DNA of 64,000 nt, from the NCBI RefSeq assembly GCF_949152215.1, contig NZ_OX424407.1:1306530-1370529 (forward strand). Direction: 5' to 3'. The notes beneath the pieces are model-generated. The model was not told the DNA's origin. It saw only the letters and a program-made list of their open reading frames with translations, and did no database searches. This stretch comes from Lancefieldella sp. Marseille-Q7238. Lineage in GTDB: Bacteria; Actinomycetota; Coriobacteriia; Coriobacteriales; Atopobiaceae. Positions 61,993 through 64,000 of this stretch are shown piece after piece; position 1 is the stretch's first letter, and each line of letters begins with the position of its first letter. A program made the translations under genes and the position numbers.

Positions 61993-62400
61993 ATGAGCAG
62001 AACAGGAGTAGAGACAAAGACGGAACTCGGCCTTGGTAGAACTGTTGCACGGCTTCTTGGTGAATCCGGTAAGCGTCAGGTTGATCTTTGTGATTTTTCC
62101 CACTGGTCACGAGCATATGTCTCATATATCTGCACTGAGCGCCGTAAATGGCCATCCTTTGACAAGGCAAAGATTATCGCTGATTTCTTTGGTTTGACTA
62201 TGGATCAGCTTTGGGCTGAGCATCTGCTTGATCTGCAAGAATCGGGTATTGAGTTGAGCGATGACGACAGAGCGGCATTGGAGCGGCATCGCGTCCCTTT
62301 TCGGTTTGTTGAAAAAGAGCCGTCTTTGCAGGAGTCTTTAGTGCCTGTAGCTGCTGAGACTGTCTCTTTGAAGCAGGTTTCCGGCGAAACGACGTGCTAA
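61993..62400 (+). CDS. XRE-family (Cro/C1-like) DNA-binding protein
   Basis: 135 residues from ATG 61993; GGGGGTCCTGAG upstream is a weak site and the frame extends to 61882 without homology. RTVARLLGESGKRQVDLCDFS and AYVSYICTERRKWPSFDKAKIIADFFGL form an HTH_3 domain with an unusual DFSHWSRA insertion in the recognition region. A C-terminal acidic tail of about 55 residues follows. Likely a regulator of a nearby promoter. Confidence 0.75.
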   Translation: MSRTGVETKTELGLGRTVARLLGESGKRQVDLCDFSHWSRAYVSYICTERRKWPSFDKAKIIADFFGLTMDQLWAEHLLDLQESGIELSDDDRAALERHRVPFRFVEKEPSLQESLVPVAAETVSLKQVSGETTC

Positions 62401-62421
62401 GGCAACAGGATTGAACAGGAC

Positions 62422-62436
62422 ATACTCTAGGAGTAT
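62422..62436. repeat. Small 6-bp palindrome after the XRE gene
   Basis: ATACTC-TAG-GAGTAT lies between the XRE regulator and the Cys-rich gene. It could be an operator or a short terminator hairpin without a T-tract. Confidence 0.35.
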
Positions 62437-62498
62437 AGTGGCATGTCTGAATGACGGCGAAAGATAGCTGCCGTGTCTACTGTGAAAGAGGAGAGTCA

Positions 62499-62750
62499 AT
62501 GCCGGGGCTTCACTGTGCCGATTGTGAATTTAGCAGCTTCAAGTTGAATAAAGAAGTGGGATTGTATCAGGCGTCCTGCGCGCGTGGGTATACGCTTGCC
62601 GATCCGCGTAACCATCATGAGATTACGCAGCATTTTGCAGATACGATTGATAAGTTTGTTCCCATTATCGATCCTTTTGGAAACGAGTACCTCCGTAAAA
62701 CAAACGTGTGCGATGAATTTACGCGCAGAATACAGAAGGCGGACCGGTAG
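62499..62750 (+). CDS. Small Cys-containing protein of unknown function
   Basis: 83 residues from ATG 62499 (GAGGAG upstream). MPGLHCADCEFSSFK and YQASCARGYTLADPRN give two Cys near the N terminus (CxxC) and one 18 residues later, with a fourth (NVCDEF) near the end; a small zinc-binding fold is possible. No family recognised. It follows the XRE gene by 98 bases on the same strand. Confidence 0.55.
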   Translation: MPGLHCADCEFSSFKLNKEVGLYQASCARGYTLADPRNHHEITQHFADTIDKFVPIIDPFGNEYLRKTNVCDEFTRRIQKADR

Positions 62751-62949
62751 ACTGAGCTGTGTCTTGCTTGAATACTTTTGTTGACAGAGTATGCTCGCAA
62801 TTCCATAAAAACAGAAAATAAAAACATTAGTTATCGTTATGTTTTAATTCGTGAAAATACGTGAAATAGTTCATTTCTTGTTATAAAACCTTCAGAAGTT
62901 AGGTACTATTTCTCTAGGGGGATTTTACGACTTTTGGAGGAGACGACAA

Positions 62950-63573
62950 ATGTCGAGGCGACCACAGGTAGATAGCCGCGATACGCGGCGGAGGCTCATT
63001 GCCTCTGCGGAGGAAGAATTTGCCCAGCAGGGATATGAAAAAGCTTCTCTTAGAAGAATTTGCTTACGTGTCGGAGTAACCACTGGTGCGCTTTACTTCT
63101 TCTTTAACAATAAGGAAGATTTGTTCAAACACGTTCTTCAGCCGGTAACCAGACAGGCTATTAAAATCCTGGATGAGTATCGTGAGCGCATCGAAGAAGA
63201 AGGTGTGCGAAATGAACTTGGTTCGCCGATGGGAGACGCAGAGACTCTTAGTGAGTTTTTTGACCTTATGTACGCCCATCGGCATGTGGTGACAATTATC
63301 CTCAACAACGAGGAAAATCCTTCCGTTATTGCGTTTTTGGAGGCGTTCAAAAACGTTATTTCAGCGACCATCCGTTTGATTTTGTACCCCGATTCAACGC
63401 TTGTTGAGCCCTATGACGAATTTATCATTGACTGGCTTGCCCAGACAGAAATGACCACCATTACCGACATCTTGCGCAATGACAAGACCAGAAAAGAGGC
63501 CGAGAAGCACGTTGCCTCTGCGCTTGTTTTTACGCAAGGAGGGTTGAAAGCTCTGGCGAACGAGCAATTTTAA
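62950..63573 (+). CDS. TetR-family transcriptional regulator
   Basis: 207 residues from ATG 62950 (TTGGAGGAG upstream). The HTH RRLIASAEEEFAQQGYEKASLRRICLRVGVTTGALYFFFNNKEDLFKHV is standard, followed by an all-helical ligand domain. It probably controls the next lipoprotein gene or itself. The ligand is unknown. Confidence 0.92.
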   Translation: MSRRPQVDSRDTRRRLIASAEEEFAQQGYEKASLRRICLRVGVTTGALYFFFNNKEDLFKHVLQPVTRQAIKILDEYRERIEEEGVRNELGSPMGDAETLSEFFDLMYAHRHVVTIILNNEENPSVIAFLEAFKNVISATIRLILYPDSTLVEPYDEFIIDWLAQTEMTTITDILRNDKTRKEAEKHVASALVFTQGGLKALANEQF

Positions 63574-63665
63574 AACTATTTCTACAGATTTTGTGTTATT
63601 TGATATCATATGAGCAGTTGTTCGGGAAAAGCGCTTTTACAAAGCGCGGTTATGAAGGGATTTGT

Positions 63666-64000
63666 ATGAAGACAAAGAAAGTCGGACTGCTCGTATTGAC
63701 TGCGGTATTAGCGCTTGTCCTTGCGGGGTGCAGCGGCCTTGTTGGCGGTGGCGCAGATAAGGGTAAGGCGCTTGTGGGCACCTATGAGCTTGAAAGCATG
63801 GAGCTTAAAAACGGTTCGCAAACCCAGTCTATTAGCAAAGAACAGTATAAGCAGTTGTCTGAACAGGGCAATATTCACATAACGTTAGAGCTTTCAGAAG
63901 ACGGTTCAGCTGTTTTGACGGGGATTACCGCAACGGGTGATACTCAAAAAGCCGATTTGAAATGGAAATCGGATGACGGCAAGACCATCACATTTACAAG
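63666..64000 (+). CDS. Lipoprotein of unknown function, 3' end beyond window
   Basis: The first 111 codons from ATG 63666 are open to the window end. MKTKKVGLLVLTAVLALVLAGC is a classic lipoprotein signal; the mature part starts SGLVGGGADKGKALVGTYELESMELK, with a lipocalin-like or DUF5640-like TYELES beginning, and ELSEDGSAVLTG. GAAGGGATTTGT is a weak ribosome site. It follows the TetR gene by 92 bases. Confidence 0.7.
   Translation, partial: MKTKKVGLLVLTAVLALVLAGCSGLVGGGADKGKALVGTYELESMELKNGSQTQSISKEQYKQLSEQGNIHITLELSEDGSAVLTGITATGDTQKADLKWKSDDGKTITFT

Overview
The window looks like a chromosome segment of a mid-GC, anaerobic, host-associated actinobacterium, most likely Coriobacteriia (Atopobiaceae or Eggerthellaceae). 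This rests on gene content: anaerobic purine/selenium-molybdenum genes, Tat-type lipoprotein signals, frequent GTG/TTG starts with strong GGAGG sites, luxS and a PTH2-type peptidyl-tRNA hydrolase. The genus is not settled. No rRNA, tRNA, CRISPR array or intact insertion sequence was seen.

Layout. 1-732 is the 3' end of a MupG-like phosphomuramidase gene. 897-4462 is a BtuCDF-type metal ABC importer followed by a tandem Mop protein, so a molybdate/tungstate role is likely. 4625-10510 holds luxS, an unassigned membrane trio, a short-chain dehydrogenase, an amidohydrolase and a COG0523 GTPase. 10538-15472 (minus strand) holds a fused osmoprotectant/ergothioneine-type ABC importer and an Mn-type ABC importer with a DtxR/MntR-like box. 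15659-20515 holds a sirtuin and a sugar-acid set (SDR, KdgT permease, split transketolase).

20711-30710 is a purine/hydantoin catabolic arm: NCS2 purine permease, ygeX, ygeY, ygeW, carbamate kinase, mocA-like, hyuA, GNAT and ridA. 39568-45459 is the selenium-dependent molybdenum hydroxylase (SDMH) maturation arm: yqeC, yedF, cysteine desulfurase-like, DUF3343, yqeB, selD and xdhC. 45630-51814 is a molybdate uptake and molybdopterin operon: modABC, moaA, moaC, MOSC, a moeA-like gene and mogA/moaB. Together these would take up purines and molybdate, mature a selenium-dependent xanthine/purine hydroxylase, open the ring and harvest carbamoyl phosphate as ATP. The hydroxylase structural genes are not in the window.

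The purine and selenium arms are separated by an accessory region (about 30.7-39 kb) of patchy base composition. It holds structured intergenic DNA, a candidate small RNA, a cell-wall-binding papain-like protease gene broken at two tryptophan codons, a GC-rich free-standing copy of its N-terminal domain, a PadR/HAAS pair, a decayed second copy of an acetyltransferase gene, and an AT-rich remnant of a peptide/ABC/CPBP-protease cassette.

51823-64000 is mixed: exporter and asparaginase, GH25 lysozyme and DUF1846, PTH2, a prepilin peptidase, a coupled lipase-glycerol kinase pair, an XRE and a TetR regulator, and the start of a lipoprotein gene.

The most unusual genome-scale signal is the heptamer CGAGAAG/CTTCTCG. 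By eye it occurs about 65-70 times on both strands, against roughly 8 expected. It is present in intergenic DNA and in both arms of a terminator, and is nearly absent from the accessory region.
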